Part shown: piece by piece, positions 1 to 12,100 of the stretch | How positions within the stretch are numbered: position 1 is the stretch's first letter | Layout of the letters: the number at the start of each line of letters is the position of its first letter | Source: Taenia hydatigena | Taxonomy: Eukaryota; Platyhelminthes; Cestoda; Cyclophyllidea; Taeniidae | NCBI GenBank assembly: GCA_036345935.2 | Contig: JADWOT020000008.1 | Location: forward strand, 13,203,733 to 13,267,732 | Direction: 5' to 3' | DNA length: 64,000 nucleotides | Translations under genes and position numbers: made by a program | The notes under the pieces: generated by a model | Told to the model about the DNA's origin: nothing | The model's database searches: none | What the model saw: the letters and a program-made list of their open reading frames with translations, nothing else

Positions 1-1474
1 ACGGTAGCTTACTTGACGTGAAGCAATTTTATCGTCACACTGAATGTTATGCACAGTGGCTACAAACATGCTAGCGTCCCATTGTCTTCATGCTAGGAGA
101 TTCATAGGGGACTGTGATCCATCATCATTCGGTGATGGATTATCAAAATCAAACAAACCATTTCCGGGAGGTCCATTCCATTACCGTATAGCCTCGCATT
201 TTTCCAAATGTCGCGAGGGGCCCCTGGAGCCACAACCATGGGATCGAGTTCAACTTAGTCCCACAAGTACACAGGGTGGGTAGAAAGAACAATAGAGAGT
301 ACCACGGCAATAGTGTGGTGTGCATCTGCCCATGCCTTACGATACGTGGAATCGTATACGAGTTATTGTAGCGAAGCGTATCGCAAACTTCACAAGACGC
401 ACCTTACTTATCAGTGGTACAGGTTTGTATCATAGGTAATGGCTAAACAAAATATGCGACATGATGTTTAGACCCAGAAGATGCGCCAGTTGATCAAATG
501 CCAAAAGATGGCCTGGAGACTCCAACGTAGTTTTTGCAGTTCACATTAAAAATCAAACTGAAGTACCGATTAAATGATAGCTTTTGAATACGTACGATCT
601 CAATGCGTCATCAAGCCATTGTACTAAACGCTTGACCAGGAGAATCGAGCATAAATCATCAAAATTAAGGGAGCAATGAAGCCGAAACGTGTACAGTTTT
701 GCTTTCACAAACAATCACTTTCAGTTCATTCACCATATTCACAACCTTCATTTCAAATGAGAACCCTCATATGACGTCTGGTTCATCCTCGACCAAAACA
801 CTTCGTGTAGTGAGATGGAGGCGGAGAGGGCAAGTAATTAGTGCCTAATAAAATTGTCCTCTCAGTTTACTCTTTTTTAAGCCCAACACAATAAACGCAT
901 GATAGTTAACTGTCTGCATTTTTGTTTTATTTACATGTTCTCTGCCACTTTTGTTATCAAAAGGTGGCATCTAAATGCATGCTATTTATAAAAGTGCATT
1001 AGTTGAGTTGTTTTGCGAGATACCAAAACATGTAAGAAAGTGGAATATTAAATATGAAGTGTCCAGCTTATTCTTGTAATAATATAGCTCCCAAGTCATT
1101 TTCGTTTTGCTATCGTAACAGCGTTTTAGTTTATTTCTGCGCCTAACGAGACCAAGTAAGCCTGGTTGGCAGAAAAACATAAGACACTGCTTATCGCCCA
1201 TTCAAGCGAGAAGTGAATGACATTTACGACTTGCGGAAAGTGGACCAATGATTAGACCTGGCAACACGTCAGGTGTTACGAAGCGGTCCAGTAAACATGA
1301 GTGATGGGATTATAGGTTCATTTTTTTCTGTAGCACATACAGAAAAAATTCTACCATTGTAAAACGCAATATAAAAAGTGAAAATCTGGGACACGAAACT
1401 ACGAGCATGAACTTCACGCATATCCGATCCCGGAACTGCATCCAACCATTGCATCAAAGTAATAGCAAAAGGGT
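1..1474. other. Left-edge spacer, no gene recognised
   Basis: AT-rich sequence with only short open frames. The frame at 44-283 (79 codons) is open but resembles no family I know and has no flanking splice sites or signals that would make it an exon. No tRNA-like or simple-repeat structure was seen. Confidence 0.5.
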
Positions 1475-2026
1475 TTGTCAATATTCGGTATATGGCTTGC
1501 CGATCAAGAAAAGATCAGCATCGTAAAAATAGCTTATCATCTAAAGGTTGATCAAACCATGGTAAGGATTGTCTTTAACTTCTCTGCATTACCGGTTCCC
1601 TTCAAGTGGCCGATTTCCTTAAAATGTTTCTTGCAATATGAGAGAGATGTGTCCGCCTCCACTCGCATCTTATTATTAATATTGGTCATAAGTCAGATCT
1701 GTCTCTCATATGACATGCCATCAGCTCATTCACCGATAATAAAATCACCTTCCAGAATGCGCCTGTTCAAATCGTTACCTCGACCCATTAGGGTCATTTC
1801 ACTTCCTCAACTTTTAGGTTTTGCACGGCTTGTACTGCTGCATTCACTTTTGGCTCACCTACGACAAATAAGAAGCTGTCTGAAGATTGATGGAATGGCC
1901 ACTCAACCCTATAACAACGATGCCACGAAGCGTTTGTTTGACAGCTTGATAATGGCATGCGCGACTACAGCGCACTTTTGTAGACAAAAACATTTTACTT
2001 TGTATGCCATAGTCTACTCGACATAA
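1475..2026 (+). mobile_element. Degenerate Ty3/Gypsy-type pol fragment (RT to RNase H junction)
   Basis: This is the longest open frame outside the recognised genes (183 codons, no ATG at its left end). Its C-terminal third reads like the segment linking reverse transcriptase to RNase H in Ty3/Gypsy elements. A proline-rich lead is followed by L-P-Q-L-L-G-F at the place of the usual L-R-x-F-L-G-x-x-N-Y-Y, then L-L-A-H-L, then N-N-D-A-T-K-R-L-F-D-S-L (compare W-x-x-x-A-x-x-A-F-x-x-L-K), then alanine- and threonine-rich residues as in the A-T-L-L-A-H-P motif. The expected aromatic pair and the TDAS motif are missing, so this is a decayed remnant. No LTRs, primer-binding site or target duplication were seen. 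The resemblance is by eye and could be fortuitous. Confidence 0.35.
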
Positions 2027-4843
2027 TTTTATTAATATACAAATAACGGCTGAAAACTCTAAACGTACCAAGTTGATTTGAACGGGTAAAGGTTAATCTA
2101 CAATCTCTTGGATACCCGGACGCAGATCAGACCGGGTTTAGCTTTCGCCCACGTACCAGGACCTCGTGGAGAGAGGCTCAGTAGGGGATAAATATACTTT
2201 AGCCATCCCTGAATCTGTGATTATGCCCCTAAGCGAACTGTTACGAGAACGCATTACTCGCTAGATGGCTCATTCGCAAACACAAGAGACGAGAACTATA
2301 GTGAAATAGAGGATGATATGTAAAACTAATGCTATCGACCAACGAAAAGCCCAAGACAGAGATGCAGTCTTATGACATATCTGCCCCAAATGACAGAAAA
2401 ATTATTATGAGTTGATTTTGTTGGCGTTCTCTAGTCACCCACAATGTCGCGACCGCTGCCTATCCAGATCAAATATTATTTGTGTGATTTATTAATTATT
2501 GCGTAGAAAAAAGGAAGCCAAATCGAGGTAGCGGGGAATAATATTAATATAAATGAAGATATAAAGTTTTAACCAACTAGTAATCCCCAAACTAAATAAC
2601 TCGGAACCGCTGAAGTCATTATAGCTTAATCTGATTAAGCCTATTCCGACCAGAACTCAAATCCTAGGGATCAAACGAGAACGGAATATTGCCACCGAAT
2701 TAGAAATTATCATATTTTTACTTAGCCACTATCAACGAATCGGATTCATGAGTAGGAAATCGGACCAACAATAATCAGTGAGTGTATTTCCCATTGTTGG
2801 AAATAGTGATACGAAATGCAGGCCACACTGAGTTACTACTTCAAAGCACTCACCCCAAAGCACCCCAAATTTGCTCCGAATGGCAAGAGACCCCAGAAAT
2901 AGACATTAAAAGGTCTGGACCAAGCTCCATACTGCCCATAGGGCATGATAACTTGTTGACTGAAATTGAGTCTTCAAGATAATTAGTAGGAGAAGAGAGT
3001 CGTTCAACCTTGATTTCGAAGTACTGAAATAAAGAGGAGAAAGAAATGGAGAGCATAGAGATGAAGCTATTTTGGGTGATTAAGACGCCCTCCACTGCCT
3101 GAAAACTTAAATCACGGGGAAGAGAATAAGAACGCATACTTGACAGTCATAACTCCAACGAATAAAACCAGAGCATGGCAAAGTGAATGGTGGACGAAGG
3201 AGAGGTTGTAGTCTAAAATTAGTCCCATTGCATTATTGAAAATTCGAATATTTGACATAATGCGGTCGGGCCAGTTAAGTTTCGTCGGACTTTCCTTTGA
3301 GATTATAATGCATCAACCCTTTTAGATTGTTACTTGGTATTACGATGCTATTTAGTCTCGTATTTTGACTCCAGCCGTGCCAAACCTCTGTTCTCCCACA
3401 ACGAAATTATCGGTTCATATGTTACCACGCCTGTAGGATCAGCTCAGAGGCAAAATGGAAATGTGACGTAACCTAGTGAAAAATAAGCTAATTTTAAGCC
3501 CGAAATATAAGGCCATTAAAGCCGAAATTATCTTTGCTACTACTTTTACCAATTTAAGGTAAACATGAGTTATGAGTTAAGGCTAAAGATGGCTGATTAC
3601 CAAGCCAGCTAGTGTCGAACACGGAAAGTAAGCTGTAAGCACCAGACAGAAAGAGCATCTTCTACGAATGGAAAGGCGTTTATTGCATTTTGGACAATTT
3701 GATTAAAATATGGAAGAGCAAGACCTTCACGATGTATTTTGCAAAGACAAATCGCGTGAGCCCAACTAAGAACCCTCCAAAAGCCGTTAGCACAAGAGGG
3801 AGCCCCATAGGTGTCACGTCAGTAAATATAAACATGAATACTTTTCAACAAATTTCCGCTCAATTTTATTTAGTCTTCGCATTTGCTCAAATTTTACCAA
3901 AAAATAAGAGTATTGTGGCGGTGGTGAAGAAATCTACAATCACAGTATGTCCCAACACAGATGACCCGACCCTAAACGTACCTTGAAAACTTGAGGAATA
4001 TTAACCACTTGAAACGAGCTCATTAAGCTCTCGTAATCACGCGCCACAAGTATCACCTTTTCGAGGTCCATTTGATGTTAAAGCGATTAGAAACAACTGT
4101 GACAATCAAATATTATTAAGAGCATATTTACTATACGGTAGTTGAATAAATGAACTAGATTTAGACAACCCCGCAAGATTTCAGAGGGTAATTCCTAAAG
4201 GAAACTAACAAAGAACATATTGCGTTAAAGTAGTACCAGATGGTAATCGCTTGGTATGGTATCCATGAGATAAAGCATGTGGCATATTTTACTCGCCCTT
4301 TATAAATAACGATCTGGTTAAGGACAGACTTTTGGGAGTTAAGTAGGACCAAAAAAATAAAAATGTAGAATTTCTAAGGTTGTGCACTGGCGCAACAAAA
4401 TTTCGTATCTTGACCAATTCTGGGAATTCAGAAAAAGTATGCAAAGTTATTTACATCATTCGTGTGCAGCTAAGACGGTTGCGCAACTTTACGCCAAAAG
4501 GGAGTAGTATCACATGCAGTAGTAAGCGTATCTTGCCGCAGATTAATAATCCGATTTCTTGGCTAATTTCTTGGACGAGCCCGGCTCAGACACCATTAAT
4601 CCAAGTGGCAGGCAGCAGAGGTGAGTGTGTACCTGGAATAGCATCCGCTGATGAAATTTCTTGCAAGCAAGATGTAAAACCCATGGATATCTGCAAGGTG
4701 CTTCAAGCGCTGTTCGTATAGCGACGAGACACTGCCGCAGGACAGAAACCGAACGGGGTAGGTGTTTCAGAGGCAGTCACAAATGTGCATGCCTCGGTGG
4801 GTCCTAGTCTATAGCAGTCACTTGTCAACATTCAACCCGAGAC
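2027..4843. other. Spacer, no gene recognised
   Basis: AT-rich, with short open frames on both strands, including overlapping frames at 2782-2982 (plus) and 2850-3137 (minus). No product was recognised. One copy of a short diverged repeat lies at 4573-4612. The missing 3' exon of the minus-strand C9orf78 homologue could lie here or beyond the left edge, but I could not find it. Confidence 0.45.
4573..4612. repeat. Diverged repeat, copy 1 (partner at 61838-61881)
   Basis: The segment with CAGACACC-ATTAATC-CAAG-GGCAGGC matches 61838-61881 with a few substitutions and a one-base gap. The match is short. It is probably the conserved core of a dispersed element with both flanks diverged. Confidence 0.35.
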
Positions 4844-5510
4844 ATGCCTATTCCCCCAACGCCTAGTCGACTTATTACTTACAATGAAATCGCACGAGAA
4901 TGTTCTTCTACAGGAGAATGGGCGAACACAGTCCCTCACAACCGTCTGCACCTTGGGTACGATATTGAGGCAGCAACTGATGAAGTGAAGCAGACGTTCT
5001 TGAAAGAATTCAATCAAGTCGACAAATTTTTTTCTAAGCAGAAGTTGCCTTCCGGGTATCAGTTAAAAGCGAATTGCGAAAGTGTAGCAAATGACCATGC
5101 TATGTTTAAAACAATACAACTTACACTTTGGACGTGCTCTCTCCGCTAATAAACCTAAGTCCTCAGGTGTAACTCTAATGCTTCCAAAATTTGAAGCATT
5201 CAGGCGAATGTCAAAAGGTAAAGATGTTGCTGCTGGAGTGGCACGCCACAGTAGCCCTTGATCTAGTTTGTAATCTAGAGGAGAAAGCAGTGAGCATAGC
5301 TTCGCTGAAAAGACGAAGCACTCCAAATACAGTAGAAGACTTATCATGCCGTGACCAAGTGGGCACTGCCATCCCTTCTTCTTAGCTGCAAGTGGAACGC
5401 ATTCCCAACAGCTGAACCAAGCGTTTGCGAAAATATTCTCTGAAGTATACAATTTTTACGTTGACTTTGTTGAAAAGTGGCTGTTTCAGTTACAGTGGTT
5501 AAATGCTTAA
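4844..5510 (+). pseudogene. Frameshifted coding-like relic, family unknown
   Basis: Four successive open segments read like one protein passing between frames. They are: 4844 to about 5120, starting at a true ATG; about 5122-5265 in a second frame (GRALSANKPKSSGVTLML region); about 5255-5375 in a third (DLVCNLEEKAVSIASLKRRS region); and 5380-5510 in a fourth, ending in TAA (AFAKIFSEVYNFYVDFVEKW region). Composition is protein-like (charged and aromatic residues evenly mixed), unlike the AT-rich surroundings. No GT-AG pairs of suitable length explain the frame changes, so decay is likelier than introns. The first segment (FLKEFNQVDKFFSKQ) and the last vaguely recall helical SPX-type domains, but not well enough to name a family. 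It could be a processed pseudogene, a decayed transposon gene or chance. Confidence 0.3.
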
Positions 5511-6413
5511 ACTGAGAAATGAAAAAGAGCTTCGCAAGCAATTTCTGCATGGAGGAGTTTAACCCCTGTTTCGTGGTAGCGCATCACAGAATTAGGAACT
5601 CAAGTGGTTGAGCAAATGCCAAATTAGTTCAGAATGGAGTAAAATAATGAAAAAATTTAACGTTTTCATATCTTAAAATAAAGACAGAGAATCTGCTGTG
5701 TATGGTTTAAAAATGCTTCCGTTGGGAGGTAAATAACGTTCTAAAAAGCTTGGTTTGATTTATGACATGGAAAAAGTATGAACCTTTTTTCCTATTTCAG
5801 GAAGCAATAAAAGAAGCTTGTTGAGAAGAAACTATTAAGGAATGAAAAGAATCCTGACTCCCGGGGCTTTTGTCGGTGAAGGAAAGAACATCAACTGACA
5901 GAAATCAGCAGAAACTCGAATAATGTGTGTCACAAAAATGGAACAACAATTTACTCCCAAAAGACGGAGAGCTATTAAAGCAGGCGCATAGAGGATAGAG
6001 TAAGGTGAGGCAGGTGTAATAAGCACAGTAACTCGTAAGACAATACGGAACAGAGTAGACAACACGATGCCGCGGAATGTGGACATTAACAGATGGAAAG
6101 AAGTGGTAAGGTAGCTAATGAAGAAAGTGTCTGATTCCACCAGTGGATTAAATAGTGCTTGACATTCAAATATGATCTTCCATGAAAAAATCGGTAATGA
6201 CGGCTAAAAAATCCCACAAGATGGCAAGCTACACCATCAGGACATAATAAAGGCATGTAATTACATTTTTTTGAGTTAAATACCAATTTTGGCGCCTCTT
6301 TTTATCTAAATAACGACATTTCACTTCGAGCATATTATTTCTCACCTCAGGATAGGTACATCGTAATTAGAAAAATTGTACTACTGATAAAATAAAAGCA
6401 AGAAGATACTCAC
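5511..6413. other. Probable intron or spacer 3' of C9orf78 exon 3
   Basis: AT-rich sequence downstream, on the minus strand, of a clear GTGAGT donor at 6412-6413. It must contain at least the start of an intron. No exon encoding the expected basic C-terminal tail was found. Confidence 0.4.
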
Positions 6414-7785
6414 TCCATCGACTGTGCTGGACGAAGTTGACGGACATGTTGAAAGGAGCCAAGTCATCGGTGGATTTCTTCTGGCGTTGGGTGAGGCGCT
6501 CCTTCAGCAGACGCTGTTTGGCCTCCTCCGTGGCCTCGATGTTGCGCATCTTGGACTCCACGCCGAGGTCAACCTCGGGAATGCCACAAAGCATCTGGTT
6601 TGACAGCATGTCCTCTGAGTGTTGACCCATCTTGGGTTTCAAAGCCTCGGGAATCTCCGAGAGAATATTGTCGATCACAGTTCTTAAAGGAAAAAAAGCG
6701 TGCATTGACTTGCTCACATAGCCTTAGTGGCGTCAAGGGGCTATGAAGCTCTAGCAATGGGTATTTTCAGCAGATAAAGCGAAATTTACGGCAGCCTAAA
6801 GGCAATTCTTAAAACCAATTTCACAAAACGTTCTGGTAAAGCCAAATTGAAAGAAGGCCTATAAATACATAATGTTAACAAGTGTCAAAAATAAAGAATT
6901 ATATAGAGCAATTTCGCGGAATTCTACAAAATATCTGACTAACAAGCCTAGTTTAAAAAAACAGATGTCTGGGAAGCTACCAAAACGACAAAAATTGACT
7001 GGATAAGTGTTTGCGATCGAACTCATCAACACATGCGGGATTTTGGCAAATTTCAAGAAAAACTAACAAGATAGTACGGAACCAGGTCAAAAGAGCATAT
7101 TACTGGGCAGAGCTCAAAAATGCAGAAAGATAGTAATGTTAACTTGAGGCCTGATATAAAAAGCAACAGATTGCAATTGAACTTAGCAATGTTTAGTACT
7201 GAGACGAAGTTTCGCAAACAAATATATTGACATTTAAGGAAAACAGATCACATACTTGGGAGCCTCTGCTTCAGTTTTTGTGATTCCTTTTCGTTTCGCC
7301 AATTCAGTTTCAATGTATTTCAACCTGTGAGTAGTAAGATATGATCTCTAATAGCGTAAAAAGACAAAACGCGAAAACTATAGATTGAGAACTGACATAT
7401 CAGCATCCTCATCTCTTTTGTTGGTTTCAGCAGTAAACGTTCTGGAAAGTCTAACCTCGTCCTCAAATTCCTCTTTCGTTGGTTTACGAAAAGCGCCCCT
7501 CATATCAACCAAGCCACCCGTTTTCATTTTGAATGGATCGTCCTCTATAAGAACTTCTGGTTCTATCTTTTTTCCAACGAACAATGACTCTGCACTGACG
7601 CCAGCACGTCGCTTGCGAAAGGTCTGCCATGTTCGGATGCACTCCACCGCCTCCTCTACTGAAAGATTAGATGAAGGATTGTTTTTCAAGTCTGGTAAGG
7701 CTGATGGGCTTTCGTCCTCGGAATCTGAATCCTTCATAAAACGTGTAGATTTCACATGCCGACGTTTAGGCGCCCGAAATGACAT
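6414..7785 (-). CDS. C9orf78: C9orf78/TLS1 homologue (splicing-associated factor), 3' end missing
   Basis: Homologue of human C9orf78 (HCA59) and fission yeast Tls1, a nuclear spliceosome-associated protein implicated in splice-site choice and, in yeast, telomeric silencing through splicing. Three exons were read on the minus strand: 7785-7397, 7324-7256 and 6682-6414. All junctions are in phase: AT|G rebuilds a Met, AA|A rebuilds a Lys. Exon 1 begins with ATG at 7785 and carries the family signatures DDPFKMKTGGLVDMR and ETNKRDEDADM. Exon 2 carries KYIETELAKRKGI. Exon 3 carries EDMLSNQMLCGIPEVDLG and ends NMSVNFVQHSRW. That gives 242 codons; the human protein has about 289. The final basic exon was not found and may lie far to the left or outside the window. 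The gene is divergent from the calpain gene. Identity is very secure; the exon 3 end rests on one GTGAGT donor. Confidence 0.9.
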
Positions 7786-9173
7786 CGTAACACAGGAGCC
7801 GTCTAGCAGGCTGCAAAAATTGCCTATGACCCTTAAGTAGACGATAAATAAACCAATAAGCAGTCAGTTTAAGCATTTGCAATACAATAGCAAAAAATAG
7901 CCGAACAGTTGGGATAATTTGCCATGTCGATAAAAGCGAAAAACAAGCAACAGCACATTTTTCGACCTTAAGATGTTTTGTTAATTTTTACTGTAAAATT
8001 AAGCGAACACATTACATGAACAATTCAAACAAGGGCAGGCATATCAAAGGCATTAAGGGAGATTTGTTACCGTAAATTTGCGGAAATTAACACAATGGCT
8101 TACTAATGAAACTCCCTTAAGACAACGAATAAAAGAGCTGTTGGGCCGCAATAAGATTGGCTTATGCTCTTGGTGAAGAACATACATACATCGAGGTACG
8201 TAAAACAACAAAGAAGTGATGTTTGTTATTGCGATCCGCAGTTTAGAAATAATTTAGGCTTTAATGCTTTGCGCGCCTAAAACATAGACAATCGTTAAAG
8301 GTTGGAGAGGTGATCTCTTCAGTGGCTGGTTGTGGCCGCGTTATTTACATTAATGTCTTCAGCGATGCATGTTTTCTTGCCACTAATATTATTCGTTAGT
8401 GCAGCGCCACAAATTAAAAAAGATTTTGTCCGGTTGCTTTAGCACAAAAGCGCACAAAATAAATAAAAGTTTTCCGAACCAGTAAGGCTAATTGAATTCT
8501 CAAGGACTCAGGAGTGTAAAAATTTCCCGAAATTCCAGAACATCCTGCGTAAAATGTTCTGAAACCAGGTATGTGTTTTAGCATCCCGACTCTTATCTGA
8601 AGACAGACGACATAATGCAATGCATTTGTTAATTTTGACACTCAGTTTCGGTTAAGGTCTGCCTTGTTAGTCATTTCACCCCTGCCCCATAGGCTGGCCC
8701 CTAGACTAGGCCTGAAACTCCATTCCTTGCTTCGCACTGAGTTTACATAATAATTCGCCTGCTCGACTGCTAGTTTTGGCCACGATATCTTGGGTGGACA
8801 TATTGCCTTTGAAGAATTGGCTGGCCTCTGGGCAATGATAGCAGTCTTGCCTTCTTTCCTTTTGCAAAGAATATGTGTCTTAATTAAGTATTTTGCGTTT
8901 GTTTGCTTCTAAGGAGGTCTCAAAAGGCTACATATGCGTGCTAATATCTACCCAATTATTAGGAACCTAAACTACTCCAAGTAAAGTGGAAAGTTTTATC
9001 TAATCAAGTAAAAATGCCACGCCTATATCAAGTTTATTGTATGCAATGTTTTACATAGAATTTAAAACTAACAACCGATGAGTAAAACTTATTTTCACTT
9101 TCCTGAAAGTTAAGGTCAAGGCCAAGGTAAAGTAACTCTGAGTCTTCAAGCTGTCCAATTGATTAGCCATATC
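7786..9173. other. Intergenic region between divergent C9orf78 and calpain genes
   Basis: 1388 bp separating two start codons on opposite strands. It should hold the 5' UTRs and promoters of both genes. No clear TATA box, CpG-rich patch or repeat was recognised. Confidence 0.5.
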
Positions 9174-12100
9174 ATGCGTATAGTAAATTTCAACAATGAG
9201 GATTACAGCAAAATTAAATCTGGGCATTTAAGCAGAGGAATTCTTTTCGAAGATGAAAGGTTTTCGAGCACTCTGTCGAATTTAGAGTCGTTGGTCGGGA
9301 ACAGCTCATCACCGCCAGAATTCAAGCGACCTCGGGATATTTGCGAAACTGCAGTTCTCAAAGCGGATGGTCCCCCCGGTGCAATTTGTCTTGGATCTTT
9401 ATCAAACATGAATACAATACTAGCCATGTCTCTAGTCGCGGATCGTACCAAGCTACTGGAAAATGTATGATCACTATATGCATAATGCTTATGCCTGTGT
9501 AGCTATTCCCTGACCTTAAAGAACAAAACAATCTTAATAACATTAGCACTTATTCAGGAGCGTTCCGGGTTCGTTTTTGGATAGATGGTGCATGCACATT
9601 TGTGGTTGTGGATGACACACTTCCAATAATTAATGGCAGACTTATTTGTCCTCATTCTTCCAATCCAAATGAATTCTGGCCATCCATTCTTGCGAAGGCC
9701 TACGCCAAGTAAGCTTTATTATACCTTATCAACGCTTCTATTAGTTGCTTTACAAGCTGGTTTATGGAGTGAAATCTTCAAAGAATTTACCTTTTACGGT
9801 ATTCTATCACAGATTGCTTGGGGGTTACGATCGTTTGGACAACTTACGTCTTGAGGACGCATTGCAGGATCTTACAGGCTGTGTTCTTGATGCTTTAACA
9901 TTTCACGACTTGTCAATTGGCAACGAACTTCGTCGTGTCGAAATGTTTGAAGCACTTGAGCAGGCTTTATCTGATGGCGCTATTGTTCTCTTATGCACCA
10001 AAGTAAGTGCACGTATCCTACCGTTTTCATGATTCTCTTCCAGAGTAGCCTAAATACTGAGTCAGAAGAAAACAGTGCTTTAAAAGACAAGGAGAATCCC
10101 ACAATCGATCGAGATGAAGACAGTTTCGATGAGATGTGTGCTCCAAGGCGCCTGGGCACGATAGATCAAGTTTCTGGATTCTGTTCAAACTATGCGTATA
10201 TGCTAACAAAAACTTGTGTCGTACCACGCAATCCTACTGCTATGGGGATTGTGCTTTCGGCTTTCAGAATTACCCAAGATGCTCCCAAGGATCGATTACT
10301 GCGCTTGCGCTCGGTTCTTACGATCCATTCCAAGGCAACAAGCTTTGGTGAATGGAAAGGCGCCTACTCGGAGGGTTCCCAGGTATATATGCGGCCTTCA
10401 TTTGGCTTGAATTACTATGTTTACATTTCCTTAAATCTCTAAGGGAGTACAGAGGCTTATTTCACATATCTGAGTCGCACTTTGCACATTTATGCGTGCA
10501 TGCATGTTTTTTTGCCGCACGATTGCATCATTGGTCTATCGATTCGTGTTGCAAGTAGTTCACAACACAACTCCGAATTCCGCTAATTTATTTCTACTTG
10601 GGCTGTTGAATAATGTGCTTTTATTCTCTCTCTACTTTCCAGTTCCGATTCCCCAGTTATGGTTGGAAGTGACTTCGAACCTAGAAATTGGCCGTTTTGA
10701 AATTCGCCATTCTTTCTAATGCCATAAAAAACTTACCTTGCCTGATTGTAATTTGGTGATGCTGTGACGAACTTGTAGCCGTTTGACTGAAGGCCTATGA
10801 ATTTCCTTCATGCTAGTGCGCTCAGAGTTATCCAAAGAATTCGTAGACAACGCATACAAATTTTATCATTTCAGTACAGGTAAACATCGGGACAAGGCTG
10901 TTGAAGCATCTCAGCTCATTTGCCAAATGTATTGGCGAACATTGAAGCATTTTCCTTTCTTTGCATTCAGTGGTGCTATTTCGGTGTGATTGTTTTGTCA
11001 TACTCTTTAACGCCTTTGTCACGAGTGGAGCCAACGATGTCAATAGTACTTTACGAGCTTGCTTGGTGTGATTAAACATGCGATATTACTGAGTATTCTG
11101 TGCTTTGTGTCCATTTGAAGCAACTAACTAGACTATCTTCATGTATGCTTAGGATTTCACGCACTCAGATATATCAGTGAGGTGAATGAATGCAATGACG
11201 CGTTTCCATCTCGGCGTTTGCCTCATTTCTTGGTCATTATGAAATTCATTGTTACTTATTACCTATTTCTTCTCCTTTAGTTGATTAGAGCATCAGAAAA
11301 TGCTTGGGGTCAATGTGCGCATGGCATTGAGAATGTTTAGTAGATTGCGAATCCTTTGTATAAATTGGTACTCAAATATAACCACCTCCAATCTACCTGA
11401 TCGTGATTTCATGCGTTACTCCCAAAATAAAGTATAAATACTTTACTACTTTTAGTTTGCTTTCTCACCTTTTTAAAACAAATATCCAAATTTTTCCTTT
11501 TTGGTGTTTTTAGAACATTAAGCTCATTTGCGGCTGTAGGTGTCTCTAATTCGATAACACGGTTGCATCGGAATATTTAATTGATGCTCCAGGCTGGCAT
11601 GTCCCTCAAGTGATTTGAGAGCTAGGTTCATTGAGAGAAATTTTGCTGCCTTCGCATAGCTTAATGGCGTCCTAGCCTGCCTACAGGGGACGGCGCATTC
11701 ACCAGATTTTATTATATTGAAACTTGACCAGCATTCTTCTGCTCATTGAAGCAAAATAATCATAACAGATGTATCGACGAGCTCTTAAGAATAATCTTCA
11801 TTTTTAATATAAATTCGCATCACCTTCACTTCTGACTATTTTCAAGTAGGGTCTTCTGATGTACCAAGACCCTAGAACCAAAGGTCGCTACTGCTAGACG
11901 CAATCATGTGTTGTCTTAAGATGAAAAAAACTGTCTCTTTGGTGTAATTATTGCACAGATGTTTTGAATAGAACGATCACATCCTACAACTCAATGGATA
12001 ATCTACTTTTAAGAGACTCTCATTCTTTTACATTCTATTTTTCAGATTGTACCGGTTTGTTGCTTCAGTGAGCTTGACGCTGCCACAAAGTAGAGGTTTA

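Noticed and set aside
1475..2026. A 183-codon single-exon gene
   Set aside because: No ATG at its start, no recognisable intact protein; better explained as a retroelement remnant.
2782..3137. Overlapping open frames on both strands that faintly recall a retrotransposon protease region
   Set aside because: No diagnostic D-S/T-G motif or RT motif; similarity too weak to name an element.
4650..4675. CTGATGA core as a hammerhead ribozyme, which flatworm SINEs can carry
   Set aside because: The required GAAAC partner and flanking helices are absent.
9159..9173. Upstream non-ATG start for the calpain
   Set aside because: The extension begins with TTG; the ATG at 9174 aligns with the N-terminus of calpain-5 proteins.
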